Shown piece after piece: positions 27,194-35,191 of a stretch of 62,091 bases of DNA. The translations under genes were made by a program, and so were the position numbers. The notes beneath the pieces were generated by a model that saw only the letters and a list, made by a program, of their open reading frames with translations, had not been told where the DNA came from and did not search any database. The stretch spans positions 1 through 62,091 of the forward strand of contig NZ_JAHQCS010000174.1 of the NCBI RefSeq assembly GCF_019042215.1. Reading direction: 5' to 3'. Positions within the stretch are counted from its first letter, which is position 1, and every line of letters starts with the position of its first letter. Origin of the DNA: Evansella tamaricis. Its GTDB lineage: Bacteria > Bacillota > Bacilli > Bacillales > Salisediminibacteriaceae.

Positions 27194-27425
27194 GTTTGTT
27201 TCTCCCCTTTCAATCTCCTCTTTACTCAAACTTGGATTTTCCAAGTGATGTTAGTCTAACTTGGGGGAGTTACAAATCAGTTTCATTTTTATTTTTCTAT
27301 TCATAATTTTCAGAACTCAAGGTGAGGCGAGACCTGGCGCTGATTTAAATACACCTGCGTACTCCACACCTCATACTCCACTTCGATGAACGTGGATTTT
27401 GACGCGGATTCCGTCATACATATGT

Positions 27426-27487
27426 CAAGGACCTGGTCCCCGACAATTCTGTGAAAAGTCACAAAATTGTGCGGGACCAGGTCCTTG
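27426..27487. repeat. GGACCTGGTCC palindromic repeat, copy 5
   Basis: CAAGGACCTGGTCCCCGACA on the left pairs with the right arm ending GCGGGACCAGGTCCTTG, with inner ACAATT/AATTGT arms. The 62-base unit overlaps the spacer of the promoter at 27467-27495. Confidence 0.85.
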
Positions 27488-27495
27488 TCTATAAT
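27467..27495 (+). promoter_or_regulatory. Sigma-A-like promoter embedded in palindromic repeat copy 5
   Basis: TTGTGC (27467-27472) and TATAAT (27490-27495) are separated by 17 bases. The spacer is the right arm of the palindrome, so a repeat element seems to have supplied part of this promoter. It drives the gene starting at 27519, giving a very short leader. Confidence 0.5.
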
Positions 27496-27518
27496 ATGAA
27501 TGAAGAGGTGATTATTCA

Positions 27519-28253
27519 ATGGGTAATAGTTCAAAACAGGAAATCCGGGAAAAGGTTTGGGAAAACATGATGGAGAAAAAGGTTGCCAGATTTCCTTTTC
27601 CTATTAAAGGGAGAATTCCGAACTTTAAAGGGGCAGAAAAGGCTGCTCAACTTGTATTTGGCATGGAAGAATACATACAAGCAAAAGTCGTGAAAGTAAA
27701 TCCAGATTCACCAATGCTACCAATTAGGGCGCAAGTATTAAAGGACGGGAAAACATTACTCGTACCTACTCCGCGACTAAAAGATGGTTTCATTAAAGTA
27801 GATCCCGCAACAATCCCTCCTGGAGAAGAAAAGAAAGCGGCAAGTCTTAAACACATCAATCAATACGGTAAAGTCATTCCATTAAAAAAACTTCCAATCA
27901 TTGACCTGCTATTTGTGGGTTCCGTAGCCTTACATCAGGATGGCCGACGACTAGGAAAAGGGGAGGGTTATGCCGATCGGGAATATGCCATTATTCGTGA
28001 ACTGGGGAATCCGCCCATCCCTATCATTGGAACGATCCATTCCGTCCAATTAGTAGAGGATGACTTACCAAAAGATGACTACGACCTTACAGTAGACTGG
28101 ATCGCTACAGAAAAAGAACTCTTTAAAACAAATTCTCCTTATGAAAAACCTTCCGGAATTATCTGGAGTGAAGTAACGGAAGGGGAAATGGAGGAAATGC
28201 CTGTCCTAAAGGAAATTTGGGAGATTACAAGGGGGAAAAATAACGGGGGATAA
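27519..28253 (+). CDS. 5-formyltetrahydrofolate cyclo-ligase family protein
   Basis: Related to methenyl-THF synthetase, which turns 5-formyl-THF into 5,10-methenyl-THF using ATP. The N-terminal helix (SKQEIREKVWENMM) is present, and the C-terminal half shows the family VGSVALHQDGRRLGKGEGYADREYAII stretch (shown here in part: GRRLGKGEGYADRE), equivalent to the GxGGGYYDR motif. At 244 aa it is longer than the housekeeping YqgN-type enzyme (about 190 aa) and has a large insert (about 50-110), so it belongs to the divergent MTHFSD-like branch and may have another substrate. ATG 27519 follows AGAGGTG. Confidence 0.8.
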   Translation: MGNSSKQEIREKVWENMMEKKVARFPFPIKGRIPNFKGAEKAAQLVFGMEEYIQAKVVKVNPDSPMLPIRAQVLKDGKTLLVPTPRLKDGFIKVDPATIPPGEEKKAASLKHINQYGKVIPLKKLPIIDLLFVGSVALHQDGRRLGKGEGYADREYAIIRELGNPPIPIIGTIHSVQLVEDDLPKDDYDLTVDWIATEKELFKTNSPYEKPSGIIWSEVTEGEMEEMPVLKEIWEITRGKNNGG

Positions 28254-28351
28254 ATATTATCTATAACAAGGAAAAAAGGGTGGGGCATGGAATATTCCCC
28301 TTCGTATGGAGATCTGTGAAAAAACAAATAAACTCTAGTGGAAATTTTTTG

Positions 28352-28573
28352 TTATGCTCCCATCTCGGCTTCCATGTCACACTTCCACGGAGACACCTCT
28401 TTTACATGAATACTACTATCCACGTAACGATTATCAAACCGATCCATAAATAAAAGGAGGAAAAAAGTAAGTGTAATTAATAACACTATCATACCAGCCA
28501 CTGAACCCAAAACTATTAAAATAAACTTTATCCAACCCACTTCTCTGATGCTACTAATAACTTTTTTGAACAT
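28352..28573 (-). CDS. Small single-span membrane protein
   Basis: 73 residues with one strong hydrophobic segment (IKFILIVLGSVAGMIVLLIT onward, about residues 15-42) and an acidic C-terminal tail (SSIHVKEVSPWKCDMEAEMG). The ATG at 28573 follows AGGAGTG at six bases, so the upstream ATG was not used. The function is unknown. It lies tail to tail with the MTHFS-like gene. Confidence 0.55.
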   Translation of the reverse strand: MFKKVISSIREVGWIKFILIVLGSVAGMIVLLITLTFFLLLFMDRFDNRYVDSSIHVKEVSPWKCDMEAEMGA

Positions 28574-28765
28574 ACTATCACTCCTGGGAAAAATAAAAAT
28601 ATAATGCTCCATTTCTCCCTATTTTAGCATAATTAAATTAATCCACTTTCTTATTTTATTGGTGAACCTCTTCACTTATTTACCGTTCAAGTTGATAGAA
28701 TGACAGGCGGCCATAGTTTTGGTTCCACTATTACTAAAGGCCCTCATCATTCACTCCACTCGCCA

Positions 28766-29302
28766 TTACGGATTTGCAAAAATTGGGTTATCAAAATCAA
28801 TAGTAATCCAGTTGATTTTCCAATCCTCCTCTTCCTCCAAACGAATACTCCAATGATAAATATACTCCTCTGGCAATTCTTCCTCAAAATAAAGGATGAT
28901 GCCATCCCCTTCTACAGCGAAATCCATTAATTCCAAACTAGGATAAGGTGTCCATTCATACAAGTCATCTTCAGAAAAGGAAATAATATGACGATCTCCA
29001 GTTTCAGCAAAGGTAACGGAATCTGAAAAATATCCTTGCACCTCTTCAAAACTGTTACTCCTTAAAAAAGAGGAGACAATAGTAAAGGACCGTGCCACAT
29101 CTTCATTATTAAAGTCATGTGAGGACTCAATAGTATTTTTATAAAAAGCAAGTTCCTCTTTTAACTGTTCCACTTCCCTTTCTAGTTCCAAAGCACTTTT
29201 CCCCTCAAAAACAGACGCTTCCTCCTGTGGTTCCCGAAAAACAATCATAAACACAATGACAACAACAGCTGCCAGGACTACACTAAATATGTTTTTCCTC
29301 AT
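28766..29302 (-). CDS. Membrane-anchored extracellular protein, function unknown
   Basis: 178 residues. An N-terminal span (NIFSVVLAAVVVIVFMIVF) acts as a signal anchor, then a coiled-coil stretch (SALELEREVEQLKEELAFYK) and a mixed alpha/beta domain rich in acidic and aromatic residues. The pattern of the last 110 residues resembles small NTF2-like or SnoaL-like folds, but no motif proves it. The ATG at 29302 is preceded by AAAGGGGCG. The neighbour upstream region is a C/T-rich tract. Confidence 0.6.
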   Translation of the reverse strand: MRKNIFSVVLAAVVVIVFMIVFREPQEEASVFEGKSALELEREVEQLKEELAFYKNTIESSHDFNNEDVARSFTIVSSFLRSNSFEEVQGYFSDSVTFAETGDRHIISFSEDDLYEWTPYPSLELMDFAVEGDGIILYFEEELPEEYIYHWSIRLEEEEDWKINWITIDFDNPIFANP

Positions 29303-29344
29303 GTTGTTCGCCCCTTTTATGATAATACTTTTTTCTGACACCAT

Positions 29345-29475
29345 TGAATCCCTAACCCTATCCCTTTCCCTATCCTTCTATCTATCCGTACCCTATCCAT
29401 CTTCCAATCCCATTCCCATTGTCTCACTTGTCACACTTGTATCACTTGCCACACTTTCCATTTCATACTATGTTT
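29345..29475 (+). repeat. Pyrimidine-rich low-complexity tract with CCCTATCC and CACTTG repeats
   Basis: The plus strand here is almost entirely C, T and A, with several imperfect copies of CCCTATCC and of CACTTG/CACACTTG. The minus strand is correspondingly purine-rich. No coding function is seen. The rest of the gap up to 29665 holds nothing recognisable. Confidence 0.6.
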
Positions 29476-29665
29476 CTCCTAATGCTCAGATTCCAAATGA
29501 CATAACAATGCCCCAAACGTAAGATAGAATCTATCCTTCATTTGAGGCTATTTTCATTACCAATCAATTCATTTGTTGTATGATCTTTATTTCCGAAGGA
29601 TCAACCAAACCTTGTTTTTCTAGAGTCCCTTTTCCTTCCCTATCATCTTCATACACACACATTTT

Positions 29666-30742
29666 TTAACTCTTTTTCTTTGCTCTCACCCATTTAGTGA
29701 GCTGTTTTCCCTTTTGTTTTTCCACAAGTTGCGCTTTCACACTAGCCTTTCGCTCCAAAAATGCTAACTCTTTTAACAATTTGATATAGCTGTTGAAACG
29801 GGACCTTTCCAACTCCCCATCCTCTATTGCCTGTTCAACTGCACAACCTGGTTCACTGCTATGTTTACAATCCCGGAACCGGCATAAAAGGGAAAGATTT
29901 TCAATATCTTCAAAGCTATTCTTAAATCCCACTTCCGATTCCCAAAGCTGGAGCTCCCTCATTCCAGGGGTATCAATTAATACTCCTCCCTCAGGCATCA
30001 GGAACAACTCACGATGAGTGGTTGTGTGACGACCTTTGGAGTCATCTTCTCGAATATCCTGAACCACCTGAACTTCTTCTCCCATAAATACATTGATTAA
30101 TGTGGACTTCCCCACACCTGATGATCCGAGAAGAGCCACTGTCTTTCCTCTCATTACATACAAATCCATTAATTCTGTTATGCCAGCACCCTCATTCTCT
30201 ACTGCACTTACCACATGCACAGGAACTCCAAAGGAAACCCCATTCACCTCTGCCAATTTTTCATCCACGTCTTCACATAAATCTGCCTTACTCAAAATAA
30301 TGACAGGATTTGATCCACTTTCCCATGCCATTGTTAAATAGCGTTCCAGTCTCCGGATATTAAAGTCTTGGTTCAATGCCATAACGAGAAAAATCGTGTC
30401 CACATTTGCAGCAACAATTTGCTCATCCGTCGTTAATCCCGCTGCTTTTCTCGAAAAACAACTTTTTCTCGGAAGTAAATGGTAGATCGTACCTCTGCCT
30501 TCCTGAATCCTACCTTCCAAAACTACCCAATCTCCAACTGCTGGATAATCCCCTCGCTCTATTGCTTCGAACCGGTATTTCCCAGACACCTCACCAAGGA
30601 GCGTACCCTCTTCTGTCCAAACATGGTACATTCCTTTATGTTCTTGTGTCACGCGACCGGCGATTCGTCTTTTTTCTTCGGAAAAATAGGGTGCTGCTTT
30701 TTCAGCCCATTCTTCATTCCATCCATACATTTCTAGTGTCAA
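29666..30742 (-). CDS. rsgA: Ribosome small-subunit-dependent GTPase A (RsgA/YjeQ family)
   Basis: A circularly permuted GTPase that assists late 30S maturation. Order: an OB-fold-like N terminus, the G4-like motif LSKAD (150-154) ahead of the P-loop GSSGVGKST (206-214), G3 DTPGMREL, then the zinc-binding CRFRDCKHSSEPGC and a Lys-rich tail. At 358 aa it is longer than the housekeeping RsgA of Bacillus (about 290-300), suggesting a second, specialised paralogue. TTG 30742 follows AGGAGG at eight bases. It lies downstream of a short leader ORF and terminator (30824-30995) that appear to attenuate it. Confidence 0.9.
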   Translation of the reverse strand: MTLEMYGWNEEWAEKAAPYFSEEKRRIAGRVTQEHKGMYHVWTEEGTLLGEVSGKYRFEAIERGDYPAVGDWVVLEGRIQEGRGTIYHLLPRKSCFSRKAAGLTTDEQIVAANVDTIFLVMALNQDFNIRRLERYLTMAWESGSNPVIILSKADLCEDVDEKLAEVNGVSFGVPVHVVSAVENEGAGITELMDLYVMRGKTVALLGSSGVGKSTLINVFMGEEVQVVQDIREDDSKGRHTTTHRELFLMPEGGVLIDTPGMRELQLWESEVGFKNSFEDIENLSLLCRFRDCKHSSEPGCAVEQAIEDGELERSRFNSYIKLLKELAFLERKASVKAQLVEKQKGKQLTKWVRAKKKS

Positions 30743-30823
30743 TTTTAGTTCCTCCTAAAAAGTTAGTTGATCGTCTCTTCCAGATACCTCTTGCGTATTG
30801 TAAGTAGACATTTTCACCATGAC

Positions 30824-30855
30824 AAAAAAACCATGAGCTACCACAGCCCATGGTT
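30824..30855 (-). terminator. Attenuator terminator upstream of rsgA
   Basis: On the minus strand AACCATGGGCT pairs with AGCTCATGGTT through an 11-bp stem with one G-U pair and a 5-base loop, immediately followed by seven T. It lies about 80 bases before the rsgA start and about 170 after the leader promoter, so it would stop transcription before rsgA unless it is prevented from folding. Confidence 0.8.
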
Positions 30856-30914
30856 GTTCTAACTTTTTTTAGAGGTCAAAAACAAACACTTCCAAAAAAA
30901 CAGGAATGCTTAAC

Positions 30915-30995
30915 TTATATTACACTTTCAGTCTCCACGGGCTGTGCATATACAATTAACTGAGCATATGAGAAAATACTATTTACGTTACGCAT
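30915..30995 (-). CDS. 26-residue leader peptide upstream of rsgA
   Basis: The short ORF encodes MRNVNSIFSYAQLIVYAQPV then ETESVI. It has an ideal AAGGAGG seven bases before the ATG and a matching promoter, so translation is likely. Codons 18-21 (CAG CCC GTG G) can pair over ten bases with CCATGGGCTG, the left arm of the downstream terminator. A ribosome moving through would keep that segment covered and let the terminator form, while one stalled earlier would leave it free to pair and allow rsgA transcription. This is the layout of ribosome-mediated attenuation. Confidence 0.65.
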   Translation of the reverse strand: MRNVNSIFSYAQLIVYAQPVETESVI

Positions 30996-31028
30996 ATACA
31001 ACCCTCCTTGGAAAATATTTACGACACC

Positions 31029-31057
31029 ATTGTATTCCTTATTTAACGTTTTGTAAA
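31029..31057 (-). promoter_or_regulatory. Sigma-A promoter of the rsgA leader
   Basis: On the minus strand TTTACA (31057-31052) and TACAAT (31034-31029) are separated by 17 bases, with a start expected near 31022. This gives a leader of about 200 bases to the terminator. Confidence 0.65.
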
Positions 31058-31115
31058 GTCTTTAAAGTAGTGTAAGAAGATAAGATAAAGATCCGCTCCC
31101 ATATAGGTAGGAGTT

Positions 31116-31493
31116 TTAGTGTTTCTTTGCGATAACCTCAATTTCCACTAATGCATCTTTCGGAAGGCGCGCCACTTCCACAGCACTTCGGGCGGGAAAC
31201 GGTTCTTCAAATTGGCTCGCATAAATTTCATTTACTTTAGCAAAATCATCCATATCTTTCATAAATACCGTCGCTTTTACAACATCGTTTAACGTACATC
31301 CAGATGCCTCCAGAACAGCGCGAAGATTGTTAAACACCCTTTCGGTCTGGTTTACTAAGCCTTTTTCCATTTCCATTGTCTCTGGATCTAGACCAATTTG
31401 TCCAGAAGAATAGACGAAGTCCCCCACGATTACAGCTTGTGAATATGGTCCGATTGCCTCCGGAGCATGTTTTGTGTGAATAGGTTTTTTCAT
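31116..31493 (-). CDS. ridA: RidA family enamine/imine deaminase
   Basis: 125-residue trimeric deaminase that clears reactive enamines such as 2-aminoacrylate. Family motifs are visible: [12 protein letters not shown] at the N terminus, SSGQIGLDP, and the catalytic Arg in [14 protein letters not shown] followed by ALVEIEVIA. It lies 32 bases downstream of pxpC and is probably cotranscribed with the 5-oxoprolinase genes, where reactive intermediates or 5-oxoproline chemistry could require it. Confidence 0.93.
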   Translation of the reverse strand: MKKPIHTKHAPEAIGPYSQAVIVGDFVYSSGQIGLDPETMEMEKGLVNQTERVFNNLRAVLEASGCTLNDVVKATVFMKDMDDFAKVNEIYASQFEEPFPARSAVEVARLPKDALVEIEVIAKKH

Positions 31494-31525
31494 TATTACG
31501 AAACTCCTTTCAAAATGGTTTTATA

Positions 31526-32560
31526 TCAGTTTATCTTTCCACCTGTCATCTGTCTCTGCAGCCTTAAATAGATTTCTATTTGTTGAAAAAGGTATTCCCG
31601 TTTTCTAAATTCCTGTTGAGCCGCTTCCACACTCGTTTTTTCAAAATGAATCTCTTGTCCTGGGAGGAGTTGTGCCACCTTCCAAAGGTCAACAGAAATA
31701 ACATTTGCAATCTTCGGATATCCCCCCGATGTTTGCCTATCAGCCATCAATAGTATTGGTTTCCCATTACCAGGTACTTGAATGGAACCTTTCGTGACAA
31801 TATCTGTCAGCATTTCCCGATTTTCCTTATAAGGAATGGAAAGGCTCACCGGGAGTGAATCTCTAGTCACTTTGAAAGCTTGGAGCCGGTATCCCATGCG
31901 GTCCGATTGATTAGTTATCTTAAATCGGCTCCGATAAAATACGTCTAGCGTTTCTTTCATAAAAAAGTGATCCTGAGGCCCCGATATTACTCTAATCCTT
32001 CCCACTAAAGGATAGTTCGGAATAACTGACGCTGACAATTGAAGTTTACGAAGTTTTCCCCAAATCTCACTAATGGTGGATGATCTTAATGAATCCTCCC
32101 CTTCAATGACATCGCCCTCCTCCAATGCCCGCCCTTCCATTCCTCCAAACTTCCCTTTTACATATGTTGACTTGCTCCCCAGGACAATAGGAACTTGAAT
32201 TCCCCCAAGGATGGTTAAATACGTTCTAGCACCATACCGTGGTCTTTCAAAGCATAATAGTTGTCCCTTAAGGACCATCACAGGTCGCCACATGGGGATC
32301 TCTTTGCCGTCTATCGTCGGTGTTAAATCTGCACCACTTAGAACAATAATGGAGGACTGTAATGCTCTAAGACTAGGGCCCAACATTGTCATCTCTAGAC
32401 CAGCAGCATTACGCTCATTTCCGAGCAAGAGATTCCCAAGTTGGAATGCAAAATCATCCATCGCCCCTGCGGGAGAAATACCAACATGCTGAAACCCTGT
32501 TCTTCCAAGATCTTGAATTGTCGTATGTAAACCTGGATCTACTACTTCAAACATTTTCAT
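31526..32560 (-). CDS. pxpC: 5-oxoprolinase subunit C (biotin-dependent carboxyltransferase fold)
   Basis: Subunit of the prokaryotic ATP-dependent 5-oxoprolinase PxpABC, 344 aa (KipA/YbgK family). Motifs are DPGLHTTIQDLGRTGFQHVG, SPAGAMDDFAFQLGN and the C-terminal RQTSGGYPKIANVISVDL. The start is ATG 32560, with GGAGG 11 bases upstream. It directly follows pxpA, and the three subunits are clustered in the order B-A-C on the minus strand. Confidence 0.92.
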   Translation of the reverse strand: MKMFEVVDPGLHTTIQDLGRTGFQHVGISPAGAMDDFAFQLGNLLLGNERNAAGLEMTMLGPSLRALQSSIIVLSGADLTPTIDGKEIPMWRPVMVLKGQLLCFERPRYGARTYLTILGGIQVPIVLGSKSTYVKGKFGGMEGRALEEGDVIEGEDSLRSSTISEIWGKLRKLQLSASVIPNYPLVGRIRVISGPQDHFFMKETLDVFYRSRFKITNQSDRMGYRLQAFKVTRDSLPVSLSIPYKENREMLTDIVTKGSIQVPGNGKPILLMADRQTSGGYPKIANVISVDLWKVAQLLPGQEIHFEKTSVEAAQQEFRKREYLFQQIEIYLRLQRQMTGGKIN

Positions 32561-32564
32561 TCGG

Positions 32565-33356
32565 TCAATTTCCTCCAGGTTTCTGTACGTTAATCCCTAA
32601 TTCTGCAAATGTTTTTCGGAGCTCTCGTACAAACTGCAAGGCGTGAGGTCCATCCCCATGAACACAAATGGTATCTGCCTGAATGGAAATATCCGTGCCA
32701 TCCGTTGCAGTAACAAGACCATCCTTTACCATTCGAACTGCCTGTATAACCCCATGATTAATATCCTTGATGACGGACCCTGGCTTTGACCTTGGGGTGA
32801 GTGTTCCATCGGGTTCATATGTTCGATCAACAAAAACTTCTTCCACTACTTTTACTCCTACATAATGACCGGACTTCACCAGTTGACTACCTGCCAAAGC
32901 GTACAGAACCGGTCCAGAACCAGGAACCTTTCCAAATCCTTTACTCGCATCCAAAACAGCACGGGCAACTGCATCAGCTACTGAACGGTCTTTCGCAGCC
33001 ATATTATATAAAGCCCCATGGGGTTTTACATGTTGGAGATCTTGGCCGTAGAGTGCTGCAAACCCTTGAAGAGCGCTTGTTTGATATACAACCATATTAT
33101 AAACATCTTCCGGGGTAACATCCATTACCCGGCGTCCAAATCCTTGTAAATCCTGAAAACCTGGATGTGCTCCAATTCCAACGTTATTTTCTACTGCAAG
33201 TTTTACGGTGTGGTGCATGACATTATGGTCACCGGCGTGATATCCACATGCAATATTTGCAGAAGAGATGTACGTAATGACATCCTCATCTTGACCAATT
33301 TTATAGATCCCAAAGTCCTCTCCTAAATCACTGTTCACATCTACCGTCCAAGTCAC
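32565..33356 (-). CDS. pxpA: 5-oxoprolinase subunit A (LamB/YcsF family)
   Basis: 263 aa, the catalytic LamB/YcsF subunit that works with PxpB and PxpC to hydrolyse 5-oxoproline to glutamate with ATP. The N terminus VDVNSDLGEDFG and the SSANIACGYHAGDHNVM block are characteristic, as is CVHGDGPHA near the end. The start is GTG 33356 after GGGAGGG, overlapping pxpB by 29 bases, so translation is coupled. Confidence 0.94.
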   Translation of the reverse strand: MTWTVDVNSDLGEDFGIYKIGQDEDVITYISSANIACGYHAGDHNVMHHTVKLAVENNVGIGAHPGFQDLQGFGRRVMDVTPEDVYNMVVYQTSALQGFAALYGQDLQHVKPHGALYNMAAKDRSVADAVARAVLDASKGFGKVPGSGPVLYALAGSQLVKSGHYVGVKVVEEVFVDRTYEPDGTLTPRSKPGSVIKDINHGVIQAVRMVKDGLVTATDGTDISIQADTICVHGDGPHALQFVRELRKTFAELGINVQKPGGN

Positions 33357-34158
33357 GTTTTCCCTCCCCCCCTGGATAAGACACGATATCTATAGGATAT
33401 ATCCCAGCCTCTATTTCTTTGAAAATCTTATTATATTCCACCTTATTTATTTCGATGAACTGAATCATATCCCCTGCATGAAATAACACGGGATCCTTAT
33501 TCACCACATATGGATCAAACAATGGAACAGGTGTTTTGCCAATAATCTGCCACCCGCCAGGACTTCCAACAGAGTAAACTCCTGTCTGTGAACCGGCAAT
33601 CCCAACAGAGCCTGCTTCAACATGTACACGAGGTTCCTTCCTTCGAGGAGTGGCTATTTTCTCGGACATGCCCCCTAAATAAGGAAATCCAGGAGCAAAA
33701 CCCATCATAAACACACGGTATATTGGCTTAGAGTGAAGTTCAACTACTTCCTTAGCTGTTATTCCGTTTAAGGAGGCGACTTCCTGAAGGTCAGGCCCCA
33801 CTTCCCCGCCATATAACACAGGTATGGTAATTAACCTGCGGCTCAGTTCCACTCCGCCTTTGAATTCACGTTTCATCTCCTTCCGTTCTATTAGCTCTTT
33901 GAGACAAACTTCGATCTCAAACACCACATCTTCATACAAGACTACCAATGGATTATAAAACAAGGTAAGACTTGAATAGGCTGGAACAATTTCCTCCACT
34001 CCAAAAACAGGCTGCTTTTCCCTTATGAAAAAAGCAGCCCGATGGACAAGATCGTTAATCTGTTCTGAAATTTCTGTACCAAATTCCAATCGTACAGCTC
34101 GATCTCCTAATGGTGATATATAAATGGAAGTTCCTCCGTGACAAGACAAACGGCTCAT
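33328..34158 (-). CDS. pxpB: 5-oxoprolinase subunit B (KipI family)
   Basis: 276 aa cyclophilin-fold subunit that pairs with PxpC. Family motifs include PLGDRAVRLEFG at the N terminus and FAPGFPYLGGMSEKIATPRR with AGSVGIAGSQTGVYSVGSPG (quoted in separate parts) in the C-terminal half. The ATG at 34158 follows GGGGG at eight bases. It lies 16 to 20 bases after coaA and probably belongs to the same transcript. Confidence 0.92.
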   Translation of the reverse strand: MSRLSCHGGTSIYISPLGDRAVRLEFGTEISEQINDLVHRAAFFIREKQPVFGVEEIVPAYSSLTLFYNPLVVLYEDVVFEIEVCLKELIERKEMKREFKGGVELSRRLITIPVLYGGEVGPDLQEVASLNGITAKEVVELHSKPIYRVFMMGFAPGFPYLGGMSEKIATPRRKEPRVHVEAGSVGIAGSQTGVYSVGSPGGWQIIGKTPVPLFDPYVVNKDPVLFHAGDMIQFIEINKVEYNKIFKEIEAGIYPIDIVSYPGGEGKRDLDGRCEQ

Positions 34159-34177
34159 CAAGATTCCCCCTTTATTT

Positions 34178-35143
34178 CTATATTTTACGCATCATAATCC
34201 GATTCACGAGATGATTATTCCCTTTATACAAAATTAAATCAGCCCGTGATCTCGTTGGCAAAATATTTTCATACAAGTTTACTTTGTTAATCCTATCCCA
34301 GATCCCTTTTGCAACTTCAAACGCTTCCAGATCACTGATTCCAGCAAACTTCTTAAAATATGAATCTTCATGTCGGAATGCCGTTTCCTTTAAAATCTTA
34401 AACCGTTGTACATACCATTCAAAAATATTATTATCATCCGCATCCACATATATGGAGAAATCAAAAAAATCGGATACCGATAATTGATCCATTCGTTTCC
34501 CCTCAGAAACCTTTGGTGGCTGGAGCACATTAATTCCTTCCACTATCAAAATGTCTGGACTCATAATTCGCTGATTCTCGTCCGGAACAATATCATACGT
34601 AATGTGAGAGTAGACAGGCACAGATACTTCTCCCACTCCTGATTTCAATTCCGACAGTACATGCAATAACTTGGCAATATTATAACTCTCTGGAAAACCC
34701 TTTTTATCCATAATGCCACGTTCTTCTAGTTCCCTATTGGGATACAAAAATCCATCTGTCGTTAATAGTTCCACTTTTGGATTGTCCGGCCATCTGGAAA
34801 TTAACGTTTTTAAAACACGTGCAAATGTGCTTTTTCCTACAGCCACACTCCCTGCAATTCCGATTACAAATGGGACCTTACCAACCTTCGTTTTTAAAAA
34901 CTCATTTCTCATTTCATATAACTCACGGGTGGATCGGGCATGAAGGTATAACAAACGGGATAAGGGAAGATAAATATCCTCCACTTCCTCTAAGCTTAAT
35001 ACTTCATTTAACCCTTTTAATTCTTGTACATCCTTCTCTGTCATCGTCATTGGTGTCGATGAACGGAGTGCTGCCCACTCATTACGGTTATGTGAAATAT
35101 ATGGTGTAAAACTTTCTCTTTGATCCATGACACACCTCGACAT
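34178..35143 (-). CDS. coaA: Type I pantothenate kinase
   Basis: The first enzyme of CoA synthesis, phosphorylating pantothenate with ATP. 321 aa fits the prokaryotic type I family. The P-loop is GIAGSVAVGKSTFARVL, followed by LLTTDGFLYPN and ILIVEGINVLQ, all family hallmarks. The ATG at 35143 follows AAGAGGAG, so the upstream residues were trimmed. The close downstream link to pxpBAC is unexpected and may only reflect compact organisation. Confidence 0.94.
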   Translation of the reverse strand: MSRCVMDQRESFTPYISHNRNEWAALRSSTPMTMTEKDVQELKGLNEVLSLEEVEDIYLPLSRLLYLHARSTRELYEMRNEFLKTKVGKVPFVIGIAGSVAVGKSTFARVLKTLISRWPDNPKVELLTTDGFLYPNRELEERGIMDKKGFPESYNIAKLLHVLSELKSGVGEVSVPVYSHITYDIVPDENQRIMSPDILIVEGINVLQPPKVSEGKRMDQLSVSDFFDFSIYVDADDNNIFEWYVQRFKILKETAFRHEDSYFKKFAGISDLEAFEVAKGIWDRINKVNLYENILPTRSRADLILYKGNNHLVNRIMMRKI

Positions 35144-35191
35144 TGTAGTCTCTCCTCTTATGTAACTGCTTACATTTTTTCTATACGACAT

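Larger units (their letters stand above)
27194..27518. other. Divergent intergenic region between the Liv operon and the MTHFS-like gene
   Basis: It contains palindromic repeat copy 5 (27426-27487) and the promoter of the plus-strand gene. No convincing sigma-A promoter for the Liv operon was found, although it must start here or rely on the adjacent activator. The 74-codon minus-strand ORF across the palindrome is judged spurious. Confidence 0.4.

Noticed and set aside
27310-27534. 74-codon minus-strand ORF across palindrome copy 5
   Set aside because: It runs through a repeat element and the promoter of the neighbour gene and has no ribosome-binding site.
29256-29522. 88-codon plus-strand ORF in the pyrimidine tract
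   Set aside because: Its composition (runs of Ser, Leu and Pro) simply reflects the low-complexity DNA.
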